A DNA stretch of 64,000 bases from Pilibacter termitis (GCF_900167335.1 NZ_FUXI01000002.1:86087-150086), one strand, 5' to 3'; positions 1-9,516 are shown, numbered from the stretch's first letter. Translations and numbers: made by a program. Notes: generated by a model not told the origin, from the sequence alone.

Positions 1-656
1 TAAAAGCGACTGTTTTGCCAACCAATCAAGTGGCACAAGTGTCCACTCAAAAGTCCTATCCTTCTCCAGCAAGTGGGAAAAATGTAGTCGTGGTAGACTT
101 TGGTTTGAAACATTCCATTTTGCGAGAATTATCAAAGAGAAATTGTAATTTGACTGTTTTACCGTACAACACAACGGCACAGACAATTTTAGATTTACAA
201 CCAGACGGTGTCATGCTCACCAATGGACCGGGCGACCCGAAAGACGTTCCAGAGGCAATCGAGATGATTCAAGGGATTCAAGGGAAAGTGCCAATTTTTG
301 GTATTTGTCTAGGTCATCAGCTTTTTAGTCTGGCAAATGGAGCAGACACTTTTAAAATGAAATTTGGTCATAGAGGATTCAACCATGCGGTAAGAGAAAT
401 CGCCACAGGCAGAATTGATTTCACGTCGCAAAATCACGGTTACGCAGTAGACCCAGAAAGTTGCGACCCAGAAAAATTAATTATCACACACGTTGAAGTG
501 AACGATAACACTGTTGAGGGTGTACGGCACAGAAGTTTCCCAGCATTTTCCGTACAATTCCACCCAGATGCAGCACCGGGACCACATGATGCCGAACATT
601 TGTTTGATGAATTTATGGAAATGATGGAAAACGTTGAACGAAGTCGAAAAAACTAG
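1..656 (+). CDS. carA: Carbamoyl-phosphate synthase small subunit, 3' part
   Basis: This is the C-terminal part (about 218 residues) of the glutaminase subunit of carbamoyl-phosphate synthase, which hydrolyses glutamine and passes ammonia to CarB for pyrimidine and arginine synthesis. The reading frame is open from base 3, so the gene starts upstream of the window; the first TTG at 15 is not a real start. The class I glutamine amidotransferase domain is complete: oxyanion segment NGPGDP, nucleophile motif GICLGHQ and the catalytic-His segment [13 protein letters not shown]. The residue after His-Pro is Asp where the textbook triad has Glu; from memory this variant occurs in other Lactobacillales, so it is probably functional. 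It lies 80 bp upstream of carB in the same direction, consistent with a carAB operon. Confidence 0.95.
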   Translation, partial: KATVLPTNQVAQVSTQKSYPSPASGKNVVVVDFGLKHSILRELSKRNCNLTVLPYNTTAQTILDLQPDGVMLTNGPGDPKDVPEAIEMIQGIQGKVPIFGICLGHQLFSLANGADTFKMKFGHRGFNHAVREIATGRIDFTSQNHGYAVDPESCDPEKLIITHVEVNDNTVEGVRHRSFPAFSVQFHPDAAPGPHDAEHLFDEFMEMMENVERSRKN

Positions 657-736
657 GTTTTCAGTGAAGAAAAACAATCATACAACAAAATCGAAAATCT
701 AATAAGTATCCAAAAGATGATTATAAGGAGAGAAGT

Positions 737-3700
737 ATGCCAAAAAGAACAGACATAAAAAAAATAATGGTCATCGGAAGTGGCCCAATTATTATCGGTC
801 AAGCGGCAGAATTTGACTATGCAGGCACTCAGGCTTGTTTGTCGCTCAAAGAAGAAGGATATGAAGTGGTTCTTGTCAACTCCAATCCCGCAACAATTAT
901 GACCGATAAAGAAATTGCAGACAAAGTCTATATTGAACCAATTACTCTGGAATTTGTCACACGCATTTTACGAAAAGAACGTCCTGATGCTCTTCTTGCA
1001 ACGCTTGGTGGGCAAACAGGGTTGAATATGGCAATGGAATTATCAAAGGTAGGTATTTTAGACGAGCTAGGCATAGAACTTTTAGGTACGAAGCTCTCTG
1101 CAATTGACCAAGCCGAAGATAGAGATTTATTCAAACAACTCATGGAGGACTTAAACCAGCCGATTCCAGAAAGTGAAATCGTGCATACCGTCGAGGAGGC
1201 GCTTGAATTTGCTAAGAAAATTGGCTACCCTGTCATTGTTCGTCCTGCTTTTACGCTAGGCGGTACGGGTGGCGGAATGTGTGGCAATGAAGTTGAGTTG
1301 AGAGAAATTGCTGAAAACGGGTTGAAACTTTCTCCAGTAACCCAATGTTTAATTGAAAAATCTATCGCAGGGTATAAAGAAATAGAATACGAAGTTATGC
1401 GGGATTCTGCGGACAATGCTCTTGTTGTATGTAACATGGAAAATTTCGACCCAGTTGGTGTGCATACAGGAGACTCTATCGTATTTGCTCCAAGTCAGAC
1501 GCTCTCAGATGTTGAATACCAGCTTTTACGTGATGCGTCGCTGAAAATTATTCGTGCATTGAAAATTGAAGGAGGCTGTAATGTTCAGTTGGCACTTGAC
1601 CCTCATTCGTTTAATTATTACGTGATTGAGGTAAACCCTCGTGTTTCTCGTTCAAGTGCATTGGCGAGTAAAGCAACAGGCTACCCTATCGCCAAATTGG
1701 CAGCGAAAATTGCGGTAGGATTAACTTTAGATGAGATGAAAAATCCTGTAACAAATGCAACATATGCTCAATTTGAACCAGCACTTGACTACGTGGTGGC
1801 AAAAATTCCACGTTGGCCATTTGACAAATTTGAAAAAGGGGATCGCAATCTTGGCACGCAAATGAAAGCGACAGGAGAAGTCATGGCGATTGGTCGAAAT
1901 ATCGAAGAAAGTTTGTTAAAAGCTGTTCGCTCGCTTGAAATTGGCACCTCTCACGCTGAAGTTGAGGGATTGAGTAGTGCAAATGACGAGCAAATCATGG
2001 CAAAAATCGTGAAACCGCAAGATGATCGCCTGTTCTATTTGACAGAGGCAATTCGCCGAGGATTTACAGTGGAAGAAATTGCAGATTTGACCAAAATTGA
2101 CATTTTCTTCTTAGACAAACTCTTGCACATTATTGAACTAGAGCGTGAACTCGAGTTGAATAAGGGAGATGTGGAGATTTTGAAAACTGCGAAAAGTAAT
2201 GGTTTTGCAGATAAAAAAATTGCACAGCTTTGGCAGATGACAAGCGAAGACGTGCGACTTCTGCGTAAAGAGGCAAATATACTTCCAGTATTCAAAATGG
2301 TAGACACTTGTGCAGCTGAATTTGAAAGTGCGACACCTTATTTCTATTCAACGTATGAATTTGAAAATGAATCACATAAAAGTGAGAAAGAATCTGTTCT
2401 AGTGCTTGGTAGTGGTCCAATTCGTATTGGTCAAGGAGTGGAATTTGACTATGCAACGGTTCACTCGATTAAAGCATTGCAAAACGAGGGATATGAGGCA
2501 ATCATCATGAACTCCAATCCTGAGACGGTTTCGACAGATTTCTCGATTTCGGACAAACTTTACTTTGAACCGTTGACATTAGAGGACGTGCTAAACGTGA
2601 TTGACCTAGAGCAACCAAAAGGTGTAATCGTCCAATTCGGCGGGCAGACGGCTATTAACCTTGCCGAACCTCTTGCCAATCTTGGTGTGAAAATTCTCGG
2701 TACGCAAATTGAAGATTTGGATCGAGCAGAAGATAGAAAGCTATTTGAAAAAGCATTGAAAGACCTTGGGATTCCTCAGCCAATCGGTGCGACAGCGACA
2801 AGTGAGGAGGAGGCGGTGGCAGTTGCTGAAAAAATCGGCTACCCTGTTCTCGTTCGTCCAAGCTACGTGCTAGGTGGTCGTGCAATGGAGATTGTGGACA
2901 ATCAATCTGACTTGCGTGATTATATGCGAACAGCGGTAAAAGCTAGTCCAGACCACCCTGTTCTCGTTGACAGCTACCTTGTCGGTCGTGAATGTGAAGT
3001 TGATGCAATTTCTGACGGGAAAGATGTATTAATCCCGGGAATTATGGAACATATCGAGCGTGCGGGTGTTCACTCGGGAGATTCTATGGCAGTGTACCCA
3101 AGTCAAACATTGTCAAACGAAATCAAAGAAACCATTGCAGACTACACAAAACGCTTGGCGATAGGGTTAAATTGTATTGGCATGATGAACATTCAGTTTG
3201 TCATTCACGAGGAAAAAGTTTATGTAATCGAAGTGAATCCTCGTGCCAGCCGTACAGTGCCGTTTTTATCAAAAGTTACAGGTATTCCAATGGCACAGGT
3301 GGCAACAAAATGTATATTAGGCGAAAGCCTTTCTTCAATGGGGTATCAGGACGGTTTATATCCAGAAAGTGAACTTGTTCACGTGAAAGCTCCTGTCTTT
3401 TCATTTACCAAGCTCCAAAAAGTTGACACATTGCTTGGACCAGAAATGAAATCCACAGGTGAAGTAATGGGAAGTGATGTTTCACTTGAAAAAGCACTTT
3501 ACAAAGCATTTGAGGCGAGTGGGTTGCATATGGCAAATTACGGCAATATTGTCTTTACAGTAGCGGACGAGGATAAAGCGGAAACCCTAGCATTAGCAAA
3601 ACGTTTTGCCGAAATAGGCTATGGACTTTACGCAACGAAAGGAACAGCGAAAGTCTTTAGAGAAGCTGGATTGTACGTGTGCGAAGTGGATAAAATCGGT

Positions 3701-3925
3701 CAAGAAAGCAACGAAAACAGAACGATTTTAGACCTTATTAGACAAGGTGAAGTGCAGGCGGTAATTGATACTGTCGGGCGAAATCGAGGCAATACACAAG
3801 CAGCAGGAGTGACTATCCGTCGTGATGCAGTAGAACACGGAGTGCCACTTTTCACAGCATTAGATACAGCAGAAGCAATTTTGAAAGTGCTAGAAAGTCG
3901 TGCATTTAGCACGCAGGCGATTTAA
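737..3925 (+). CDS. carB: Carbamoyl-phosphate synthase large subunit
   Basis: The 1062-residue synthetase subunit makes carbamoyl phosphate from bicarbonate, ammonia and two ATP. Length matches the family. The two homologous ATP-grasp halves are visible, each opening with a nucleotide-binding loop ([19 protein letters not shown] near residue 15 and [19 protein letters not shown] near residue 558). Each half also has an EVNPR(V/A)SR metal-binding segment. The last ~130 residues form the MGS-like allosteric domain. The ATG at 737 has an AAGGAG ribosome binding site. It follows carA and is closed by a terminator immediately downstream, so it is probably the last gene of its operon. No carAB leader control can be judged because the operon's start is outside the window. 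Confidence 0.97.
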   Translation: MPKRTDIKKIMVIGSGPIIIGQAAEFDYAGTQACLSLKEEGYEVVLVNSNPATIMTDKEIADKVYIEPITLEFVTRILRKERPDALLATLGGQTGLNMAMELSKVGILDELGIELLGTKLSAIDQAEDRDLFKQLMEDLNQPIPESEIVHTVEEALEFAKKIGYPVIVRPAFTLGGTGGGMCGNEVELREIAENGLKLSPVTQCLIEKSIAGYKEIEYEVMRDSADNALVVCNMENFDPVGVHTGDSIVFAPSQTLSDVEYQLLRDASLKIIRALKIEGGCNVQLALDPHSFNYYVIEVNPRVSRSSALASKATGYPIAKLAAKIAVGLTLDEMKNPVTNATYAQFEPALDYVVAKIPRWPFDKFEKGDRNLGTQMKATGEVMAIGRNIEESLLKAVRSLEIGTSHAEVEGLSSANDEQIMAKIVKPQDDRLFYLTEAIRRGFTVEEIADLTKIDIFFLDKLLHIIELERELELNKGDVEILKTAKSNGFADKKIAQLWQMTSEDVRLLRKEANILPVFKMVDTCAAEFESATPYFYSTYEFENESHKSEKESVLVLGSGPIRIGQGVEFDYATVHSIKALQNEGYEAIIMNSNPETVSTDFSISDKLYFEPLTLEDVLNVIDLEQPKGVIVQFGGQTAINLAEPLANLGVKILGTQIEDLDRAEDRKLFEKALKDLGIPQPIGATATSEEEAVAVAEKIGYPVLVRPSYVLGGRAMEIVDNQSDLRDYMRTAVKASPDHPVLVDSYLVGRECEVDAISDGKDVLIPGIMEHIERAGVHSGDSMAVYPSQTLSNEIKETIADYTKRLAIGLNCIGMMNIQFVIHEEKVYVIEVNPRASRTVPFLSKVTGIPMAQVATKCILGESLSSMGYQDGLYPESELVHVKAPVFSFTKLQKVDTLLGPEMKSTGEVMGSDVSLEKALYKAFEASGLHMANYGNIVFTVADEDKAETLALAKRFAEIGYGLYATKGTAKVFREAGLYVCEVDKIGQESNENRTILDLIRQGEVQAVIDTVGRNRGNTQAAGVTIRRDAVEHGVPLFTALDTAEAILKVLESRAFSTQAI

Positions 3926-3931
3926 AAAAAT

Positions 3932-3967
3932 AGAGATTGGTGCAAAACTGTTCCAATCTCTTTTTGA
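3932..3967 (+). terminator. Rho-independent terminator after carB
   Basis: A 9-bp perfect stem (AGAGATTGG with CCAATCTCT) and a 12-nt loop are followed by a T run, seven bases after the carB stop. Confidence 0.85.
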
Positions 3968-4082
3968 TTTAGGTGAAAAAAAGACAAAGAACTGAAAAAA
4001 TACATATTTCATTTATTTGCACTCAAGTAAGAAAAGGACTATCATAAGTATGTAATTCATGAAAAACAACAAGGAGACTACT

Positions 4083-5411
4083 ATGAAAATCACAAAAGAA
4101 ATGATTGAAACATCAAAAAGCACGTACAAAAAATGTGCGAAAAACAGACTTGCTGAAAATGCTGTAACAACAAATGGGATTCATCAAACTGCGAAAAATT
4201 GGGAAACTTCAGCTGAAAGTACGCAAGTTTTCTCAATTGATTTACCAACTGGAGAAGTAGCCAATCAAAAACAAAGCGGACGTTGCTGGATGTTTGCAGC
4301 ATTGAACACATTCCGCCATAAAATACTACAAGACTTTAAGTTAAAAGAGTTTGAGTTGTCACAAAGTTACACGTTTTTCTGGGATAAATATGAAAAAAGC
4401 AACTGGTTCTTTGAGCAAATTTTGGCGACAGGGAAAAGTGAATTGACCGATAGAAAAGTGGCATTTCTCTTGCAAACACCGCAACAAGACGGTGGGCAAT
4501 GGGATATGATTGTTAGCCTTATTGAAAAATATGGTGTAGTGCCAAAAAGTGTTTATCCAGAGTCTACTTCATCAAGTGCCTCAGCAGAATTGAACAAATA
4601 CTTGAATAAATTGCTTAGAAAAGGTGCTTTAGTACTACGCACATTGATTGAGGAGAATAAATCAACAGAAGAAATTCAAGCGAAAAAAGCTGAGTTATTA
4701 GATGAAATTTATCGTTTCTTGAGTATTTCTTTAGGCAATCCTCCAGAAGTGTTTGATTTTGAATATCGTAACGAGGATAACGAGTATTTCATCGAACGCA
4801 ATATGACACCAAAATCATTTTACGAGAAATTTGTTGGAGTGGATTTAGGTGAATATGTTTCCATTATCAACGCACCAACAAAAGATAAGCCATACAATAA
4901 GAGTTACACCGTTGAAATGCTTGGCAATGTTGTCGGTGGCAAACAGGTGAAATATTTAAATGTTGACATGAAAGAATTTAAACGTCTTGCTACTCGTCAG
5001 CTTGAAAGTGGCGAAACTGTTTGGTTTGGTTGTGATGTCGGTCAAAGTAGCGATAGAAAGTCTGGCATTATGGCAACAGGAATTTATGACATTGACGGCT
5101 TGTTTGAACTTGAAGTGGAGATGAACAAAGCAGAACGTTTGGACTACGGAGAATCTTTGATGACACACGCAATGGTATTGACAGGGGTCAATGTGGTAGA
5201 CGGCGAGACAACCAAGTGGAAAGTAGAAAACAGTTGGGGCAAAGAGGTCGGTGAAAAAGGATTTTTCGTTGCAAGCGATAAATGGATGGACGAGTTCACT
5301 TACCAAATTGTTGTAAGACGTAGTTTTCTAAGTGAGGAGCAGTTAAAAGCATTTGACGCAGAGCCAATCGTTTTAGCACCGTGGGATCCAATGGGTTCTT
5401 TGGCGAATTAA
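4083..5411 (+). CDS. pepC: Aminopeptidase C (bleomycin-hydrolase family)
   Basis: A cytoplasmic cysteine aminopeptidase of family C1B that trims N-terminal residues from peptides during protein use. The papain-type triad is visible: Cys68 in QSGRCWMFAALN, His in LMTHAMVLTGV and Asn in WKVENSWG; the preceding Gln (NQKQSGRC) forms the oxyanion hole. Translation most likely starts at the ATG at 4083 (442 residues), preceded by AAGGAG; an in-frame ATG at 4059 has no ribosome binding site. The C-terminal end (APWDPMGSLAN) resembles the conserved tail that reaches the active site in this family. It is a single-gene unit between the carB terminator and a convergent agr operon. Confidence 0.95.
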   Translation: MKITKEMIETSKSTYKKCAKNRLAENAVTTNGIHQTAKNWETSAESTQVFSIDLPTGEVANQKQSGRCWMFAALNTFRHKILQDFKLKEFELSQSYTFFWDKYEKSNWFFEQILATGKSELTDRKVAFLLQTPQQDGGQWDMIVSLIEKYGVVPKSVYPESTSSSASAELNKYLNKLLRKGALVLRTLIEENKSTEEIQAKKAELLDEIYRFLSISLGNPPEVFDFEYRNEDNEYFIERNMTPKSFYEKFVGVDLGEYVSIINAPTKDKPYNKSYTVEMLGNVVGGKQVKYLNVDMKEFKRLATRQLESGETVWFGCDVGQSSDRKSGIMATGIYDIDGLFELEVEMNKAERLDYGESLMTHAMVLTGVNVVDGETTKWKVENSWGKEVGEKGFFVASDKWMDEFTYQIVVRRSFLSEEQLKAFDAEPIVLAPWDPMGSLAN

Positions 5412-5433
5412 AAATTTAGAGGTAGATATAAAT

Positions 5434-5488
5434 ACACTCCTAGGGTTAGAAGTTTTCTCTGGCTTTGGGGGTGTGTTGTGTTTTTTTT
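5434..5488 (+). terminator. Possible terminator of pepC
   Basis: ACACTCC can pair with GGGGTGT (one G-T pair), followed by an eight-base T run at 5481-5488. The loop is long, so this is weaker than the other terminators. Confidence 0.45.
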
Positions 5489-5513
5489 GAGAATACAGTT
5501 CCCCTCCCCACCC

Positions 5514-5544
5514 AAAAAACAGGAACCACAACTCCCGCAGTTCC
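5514..5544 (-). terminator. Terminator of the agr operon
   Basis: On the minus strand GGAAC pairs with GTTCC around a C/G-rich loop, and TGTTTTTT follows. It lies just downstream of the agrA stop and converges on pepC. Confidence 0.6.
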
Positions 5545-5553
5545 CTCCTAATA

Positions 5554-6312
5554 TTATTGTTTTTTATCTCTTAAAAAGCCCACTCTTTGAATTAATTCTT
5601 TTACTCTACTTCTCGCAATTGGTATGACGTTGCCGTCGCTCATTATGGCGTAATAATCTTTTTTTACGTGTTTGATTCGTTCGACGTTTAATACGTTGAC
5701 AATGAAAGAACGGTGGCAGAGATATAAATATTCATTCTTTTTGTTCACTTCAGAAAGAGAGCTATAAAAATAATCTACGGCGTTTTCTTTGCGTACAAGT
5801 TTTACTTTATGTGGAATGTTTGCAGTTTCAAAATAGATAATGTCACGTATCGGTAGTTTCACGTCTGAGTATTTTGTTGAAAAATGGAAAATACCTGAGG
5901 TGTCCTCTTCATCTTCATAACGAAATTGTCGCTCAATCGTCTGGCGAACACGTTCTTTTAATTTGTCATCTTCTAAACTTTTGTCAATAAAGTCGTAAGC
6001 CTCCACACGATATTGATAAGTAATCGAAGCAAATTCTACATGTGAAGAAATAAAACTAATCGTACCATAAACATCACGTTTGCGAATTTCCTCTGCTAAT
6101 TCTAGTCCGCTTTTTTCATAACCTTTAATCTCAATGTCTAACAAATAAACGTGAGGTCCCGGGGCATTTTGGAGACGCTGGATAATCTCCTCAGGTCTAG
6201 TAGTATCCACGATTGCTTTAGGCAACCATTGGTTTTCTCTTACGATTTCTCTTACAAATCGCTCTATTTTTTTTAGTAGGATAAAGTCATCTTCTAAAAT
6301 GTAAATATTCAT
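5554..6312 (-). CDS. AgrA-type response regulator (REC-LytTR)
   Basis: A 252-residue response regulator. The N-terminal receiver domain shows the acidic pocket EDD at residues 7-9 and phospho-acceptor Asp59 in YLLDIEI. The C-terminal ~100 residues are a LytTR DNA-binding domain with the typical LCHRSFIVN segment. The start at 6312 is supported by AGGAGG; the longer frame from 6345 overlaps the end of agrC and has no ribosome binding site. It is the last gene of the agr-like operon, 19 bp after agrC. It most likely binds the 21-bp-spaced direct repeats at 8808-8838 and 8902-9623 and so activates both its own operon and the lanthipeptide operon. That link is inferred from site architecture and proximity. 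Confidence 0.9.
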   Translation of the reverse strand: MNIYILEDDFILLKKIERFVREIVRENQWLPKAIVDTTRPEEIIQRLQNAPGPHVYLLDIEIKGYEKSGLELAEEIRKRDVYGTISFISSHVEFASITYQYRVEAYDFIDKSLEDDKLKERVRQTIERQFRYEDEEDTSGIFHFSTKYSDVKLPIRDIIYFETANIPHKVKLVRKENAVDYFYSSLSEVNKKNEYLYLCHRSFIVNVLNVERIKHVKKDYYAIMSDGNVIPIARSRVKELIQRVGFLRDKKQ

Positions 6313-6331
6313 TGTTTTTCCCTCCTGTTTT

Positions 6332-7648
6332 TTAAAAATTGTCATTTTTCCTGATTGATAATTGTTGAATAAACTCTTTCTGAGAACATTTCGTTCCTAG
6401 TTGAATATGAAAGTAATTTTTCATAATGTTTTCGACGATTGTTAAGCCTGAACCACGGTTTGGTCCTTTTGTTGTATAGCCTAATTTCATCACTTCACTT
6501 ACTTTTATTGGTTTCCCTTTGTAAGAATTTTTCACATGAAATTGTAGTGCATCTTCATAGATGAAAATCGCAATGTGTACGAGTTTCTCCTCGCTCTCAG
6601 CCGCCGCCTCCCGTGCGTTATCGAGTAAAACAGAGCAAACTCGGATAAAGTCAAGGGCTGGCATATACACGTGAGTAATTCTCATCTCCACTTCTATCAT
6701 GACGTGTACCCCTTGTTTTTGTGCCTTAGAGATAGTAGCCATGAGTAAGCTCTTGAGTGGCAAAAACTCCATGTTTTCAAGTTTTGCAATGTAGTATTTC
6801 TTATTCTCCAAAGCGAGACCTTGCTTGTGCAAAATTTCGTGATAATATTTTTGGATCTTCTCTACATCTTTTGATTTTACTACTTCATTCATGCTGATCA
6901 ACGTGTTTTTATAGTCGTGGCGAAAACTGCGTACTTCATTGTATAAATTTTCGACTTCTTTCACGTAAACACTCAGCTCTCGTATTTGTCTTTCGCTCAT
7001 ATCACGTAAAAGGTTTCCATTTAACTCTTTTATTTTGAAATTTAACACCACGATACAAATGCTTGCGACCAAAATAAATGTCGGAATGGTAAACATTCTA
7101 ATGGGTGAGCCATTTGGAAAGAAATTATTTTCTATCACATAACTAGAAATTTGTGCAAAGAAAAGTAGTGAAAAAATGATATTCACGACCAACAGCTGTT
7201 TTTGGCTAAACAGATCAATATGTTTTTTTAGAAAATTGAGACGTGAAAATCCTACTTTTTTCATTATCCAGTAATTCACTCCATAAAGAAGAGGCGAGTG
7301 GAACAAAATGCCAAGACAACTTATTATATCGCTTTCTCCAGATGCATACCAAAGGAGTAGTTGCATAGGATAAGCAAATAAAGCCAGATAAAGATACGTG
7401 TAGATACAATATAAAAATTGTAATTGTTTATTGTCCTCAGGGTATCTTTTTCGCGTAACAGCGTACATTAAAGCTACAAAAAGCAAAACGATAAAGTTCT
7501 GAAAGAGATAGGAACCGCTAAATAATAAGAAACTAGATCCTAAAAAGTCCAACCATTTTACACGATAACTTGAAATGGTCTGATAAATTAGTAGATAAAG
7601 AGCGGTTTCAACTGGGATAGCAATAAGCATCATTAAGACTTCATTCAT
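6332..7648 (-). CDS. AgrC-type sensor histidine kinase (HPK10)
   Basis: A 438-residue membrane kinase expected to sense the cyclic peptide made from the neighbouring agrD. About 200 N-terminal residues form six or more hydrophobic segments. A helix follows with phospho-acceptor His in SFRHDYKNT, and a GHKL ATPase domain with the N-box DNAREAA and the G-box RGSGLTIVENI. This is the Agr/Com subclass of quorum-sensing kinases. The ATG at 7648 has GAGGTGA as ribosome binding site and overlaps the agrD stop by 8 bp, which suggests translational coupling. The gene belongs to the lytTR-agrB-agrD-agrC-agrA operon. Confidence 0.92.
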   Translation of the reverse strand: MNEVLMMLIAIPVETALYLLIYQTISSYRVKWLDFLGSSFLLFSGSYLFQNFIVLLFVALMYAVTRKRYPEDNKQLQFLYCIYTYLYLALFAYPMQLLLWYASGESDIISCLGILFHSPLLYGVNYWIMKKVGFSRLNFLKKHIDLFSQKQLLVVNIIFSLLFFAQISSYVIENNFFPNGSPIRMFTIPTFILVASICIVVLNFKIKELNGNLLRDMSERQIRELSVYVKEVENLYNEVRSFRHDYKNTLISMNEVVKSKDVEKIQKYYHEILHKQGLALENKKYYIAKLENMEFLPLKSLLMATISKAQKQGVHVMIEVEMRITHVYMPALDFIRVCSVLLDNAREAAAESEEKLVHIAIFIYEDALQFHVKNSYKGKPIKVSEVMKLGYTTKGPNRGSGLTIVENIMKNYFHIQLGTKCSQKEFIQQLSIRKNDNF

Positions 7649-7793
7649 CTTTCTTCACCTCGAGTGTTTTTGGGTGTCTCAGCTCGTACATACCCATCAC
7701 TCGACAAGGACCTTTATTATCATGGGCTTGTTTCACCAACATCTTCAACCAAATTGGTCTTTTTTCTTCTTTTTTCTCATTCATACCGTTCAT
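7641..7793 (-). CDS. AgrD-like autoinducing peptide precursor (50 aa)
   Basis: This short gene lies between agrB and agrC, overlapping the end of agrB by 17 bp and the start of agrC by 8 bp. The ATG at 7793 follows AGAGGGG at a 10-nt spacing; an in-frame ATG at 7784 is the alternative. The peptide has the AgrD layout: a basic, amphipathic N-terminal part with IWLKMLVKQA, a single Cys30 in GPCRVMGM, then a polar tail YELRHPKTLEVKKDE. The tail resembles the YExxxP recognition tail of Listeria AgrD. The mature signal is probably a thiolactone closed on Cys30 with a ring of five (CRVMG) or six (CRVMGM) residues; six is attractive because it ends in a hydrophobic Met. Ring size is inference. Confidence 0.85.
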   Translation of the reverse strand: MNGMNEKKEEKRPIWLKMLVKQAHDNKGPCRVMGMYELRHPKTLEVKKDE

Positions 7794-8373
7794 AATTACG
7801 ATACCCCTCTTTCGTTAAATTATAAATAAATGGTGCAATCATCAGACATTCGACAAGTAAACCTGCAAATGTCAAAAGTTGTATGGTGGCAGGCAATTGT
7901 GAAGTGATAAGTAAGAGAACACACACTTTCACAACACTTGCAACCCTTTTCTTTTTCCTGTCCGCAACGTCAAGTAAAGGATTTTTCTCTGTATCCGCAG
8001 GAGCATACAAAAACGTAATCACAAAAATGACGAGACTTACTGGAAAATAAAATCCCTTGATTAAGCTAAGCTGAAACATTTTTATCAAAAAAGGTATGCC
8101 CACAAAGCAGCTGATACTAAAAAGTGAGCAATGAATAGAAGTAGCAGCGTGCCAACCGCCAGCAGAACGACGCACGATTACATACGCAAGGTGCATAAAA
8201 AATGTTTCACTTACGCAACCGACGAAAAAAGCCACTCCATACACAAGCAAAGTCTTGGATAAATCCAACAACCAGCTTTCTACGAAATATGCAACGTAAA
8301 GGTATTCTCGTTCGGTTACTTGTTTTTTAATTTGAAGTTTTTCTAAAATTTCCATACTTAATTGATGAATCAT
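7777..8373 (-). CDS. AgrB-type peptide-processing membrane protease
   Basis: A 198-residue polytopic membrane endopeptidase that cleaves AgrD and forms the thiolactone. The residues essential in Staphylococcus AgrB are present with the same spacing: Arg68, His75 (GGWHA) and Cys82 (SIHCSLF), seven apart in each case. Several hydrophobic segments surround them. The start at 8373 has AGGAGTAAGG upstream, 10 bp after the stop of the LytTR gene. The 3' end overlaps the agrD start. Confidence 0.92.
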   Translation of the reverse strand: MIHQLSMEILEKLQIKKQVTEREYLYVAYFVESWLLDLSKTLLVYGVAFFVGCVSETFFMHLAYVIVRRSAGGWHAATSIHCSLFSISCFVGIPFLIKMFQLSLIKGFYFPVSLVIFVITFLYAPADTEKNPLLDVADRKKKRVASVVKVCVLLLITSQLPATIQLLTFAGLLVECLMIAPFIYNLTKEGYRNYERYE

Positions 8374-8383
8374 ATCCTTACTC

Positions 8384-8728
8384 CTACTTTAAATTATAGC
8401 CTAATTGTAATTGTTTAATCAAGTGTTTTTTGTTACTTCTTGATACTTTACAAAATTCTTTTGGTTTTTCTGAAAACAAAATGATGTTTTTATGAGTATC
8501 TACGGAATATACTTTTTTAAGATTGACAATACACGAACGATGACTAACAAAAAAATATTCAGGTGTTACGGCGTTGATGTGTGCCAGCGTTCCGTAGATT
8601 TGATATGTTTTATCTGAGGTCACAACTTCCACGACATGATTTTTTATCGTGCGAAAGAACAAAATTTCCCCCACGTCAATACTATAAAAATTTCCTTGAG
8701 ATTTAAAAACAAATTTATTTTCTTCCAT
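8384..8728 (-). CDS. Stand-alone LytTR DNA-binding protein
   Basis: A 114-residue protein consisting almost only of a LytTR domain (FVFKSQGNFYSIDVGEILFF near the start, then FVSHRSCIVNLKKV), without a receiver domain. The ATG at 8728 is preceded by AAGGAAGG; a longer frame from 8788 has no such site and would run into the -10 region. It is the first gene of the agr-like operon, directly behind the 8775-8838 promoter/operator. It could bind the same 21-bp-spaced repeats as AgrA and act as a competitor, anti-activator or co-activator. Nothing in the sequence decides between these. Confidence 0.85.
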   Translation of the reverse strand: MEENKFVFKSQGNFYSIDVGEILFFRTIKNHVVEVVTSDKTYQIYGTLAHINAVTPEYFFVSHRSCIVNLKKVYSVDTHKNIILFSEKPKEFCKVSRSNKKHLIKQLQLGYNLK

Positions 8729-8774
8729 TGTGTTTTCCTTCCTTCTTTCATTTCTATTTTTATTTCTACTATCT

Positions 8775-8838
8775 ATTATGCAAGACAATGAAAGAAAATG
8801 CGACCTTATTTCCTAAACGGTTACTATTCACTCATAAA
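8775..8838 (-). promoter_or_regulatory. LytTR operator and promoter of the agr operon
   Basis: Read on the minus strand, TTTATGAGTG (8838-8829) and TTTAGGAAAT (8817-8808) start exactly 21 bp apart. A -10-like CATAAT lies at 8780-8775, about 27 bp beyond the second half-site and with no -35 box. This geometry is nearly the same as in the forward units and suggests autoinduction of the agr operon. A further 21-bp-spaced pair lies upstream: reading minus, CATGAGTG at 8887-8880 and TATGAGTG at 8866-8859. Confidence 0.65.
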
Positions 8839-8901
8839 AAGACCATTTTTCGCCTCACCACTCATAAACGGAGAAGAATCACTCATGAAAAACAAAAAAG
8901 G

Positions 8902-8970
8902 ACAATTTAGGAGTGAAAGAGAACAATTTATGACTTAGGTCTATTTTTCTTAGAGTTTGCTTGGTATATT
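8902..8970 (+). promoter_or_regulatory. LytTR operator/promoter unit P1
   Basis: Direct repeat ACAATTTAG (8902) / ACAATTTAT (8923) with 21-bp period, followed by TATATT at 8965, 42 bp after the second repeat. The layout matches known LytTR sites such as ComE boxes (9-bp repeat, 12-bp gap). No gene starts directly behind it; transcription would enter the FR1 palindrome. Confidence 0.75.
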
Positions 8971-8977
8971 GAAGTAG

Positions 8978-9165
8978 AAAAGCGAGCGGGGCGTTCTGAA
9001 GTTTGCAACAGTGAGCCGTGTCGTTTATTTACTGCTACACTTCGTTTCGCATACAGTCTTTCTAAGAATCAAAGATTCTTGAAAGACTAGCATCGAAACG
9101 AAGTTTCGAGCGACACTGCGAACAGTTGCTAAACTTCTGCCCCTCGTAGCTAGACAAAGAAAGGC
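8978..9165 (+). repeat. FR1 palindromic repeat, enlarged copy
   Basis: Runs from AAAAGCG to CTAGACAAAG. The arms GAAGTTTGCAAC and GTTGCTAAACTTC pair, and the centre holds a nested perfect hairpin (AGTCTTTCTAAGAATC / GATTCTTGAAAGACT). At about 188 bp it is longer than the usual 123 bp. It lies between P1 and P2. Confidence 0.8.
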
Positions 9166-9194
9166 AAGAACGGTGTTCTAAAAAATTACTCTCT

Positions 9195-9306
9195 ATTTCC
9201 TAAACGGAGAAGAACCACTCACGAAGAATAAAAAAGGACAATTTAGGAGTGAAAGAGAGCAATTTATGACTTAGGTCTATTTTTCTTAGAGTTTGCTTGG
9301 TATATT
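9195..9306 (+). promoter_or_regulatory. LytTR operator/promoter unit P2
   Basis: A near copy of the P1 unit: ACAATTTAG at 9238, GCAATTTAT at 9259 (21 bp), TATATT at 9301 (42 bp). The upstream part carries an opposite-facing 21-bp pair (minus strand TTCGTGAGTG then TTTAGGAAAT, 9225-9195), but no minus-strand -10 box follows it. Confidence 0.75.
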
Positions 9307-9357
9307 CTTGTTATATTGAATTAGGAAAGCAAAGAAGTGCGTGAAAAAATCCACCCT

Positions 9358-9469
9358 ATTTCCTAAACGGAGAAGAACCACTCACGAAGAATAAAAAAGG
9401 ACAATTTAGGAGTGAAAGAGAACAATTTATGACTTGGGTCTATTTTTCTTAGAGTTTGCTTGGTATATT
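9358..9469 (+). promoter_or_regulatory. LytTR operator/promoter unit P3
   Basis: Third copy: ACAATTTAG at 9401, ACAATTTAT at 9422, TATATT at 9464, with the same 21 and 42 bp spacings. The opposite-facing half-site pair is present upstream. Confidence 0.75.
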
Positions 9470-9477
9470 GAAGTAGA

Positions 9478-9516
9478 ACAGCGACCCAACACCTGCCCCT
9501 CGCAGCTAGACAAAGA
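9478..9516 (+). repeat. FR1 3' half, solitary
   Basis: Only the right arm of FR1 (CAGCGACCCAACACCTGCCC through GCTAGACAAAG) is present, between P3 and P4; the left arm is missing. Confidence 0.65.
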
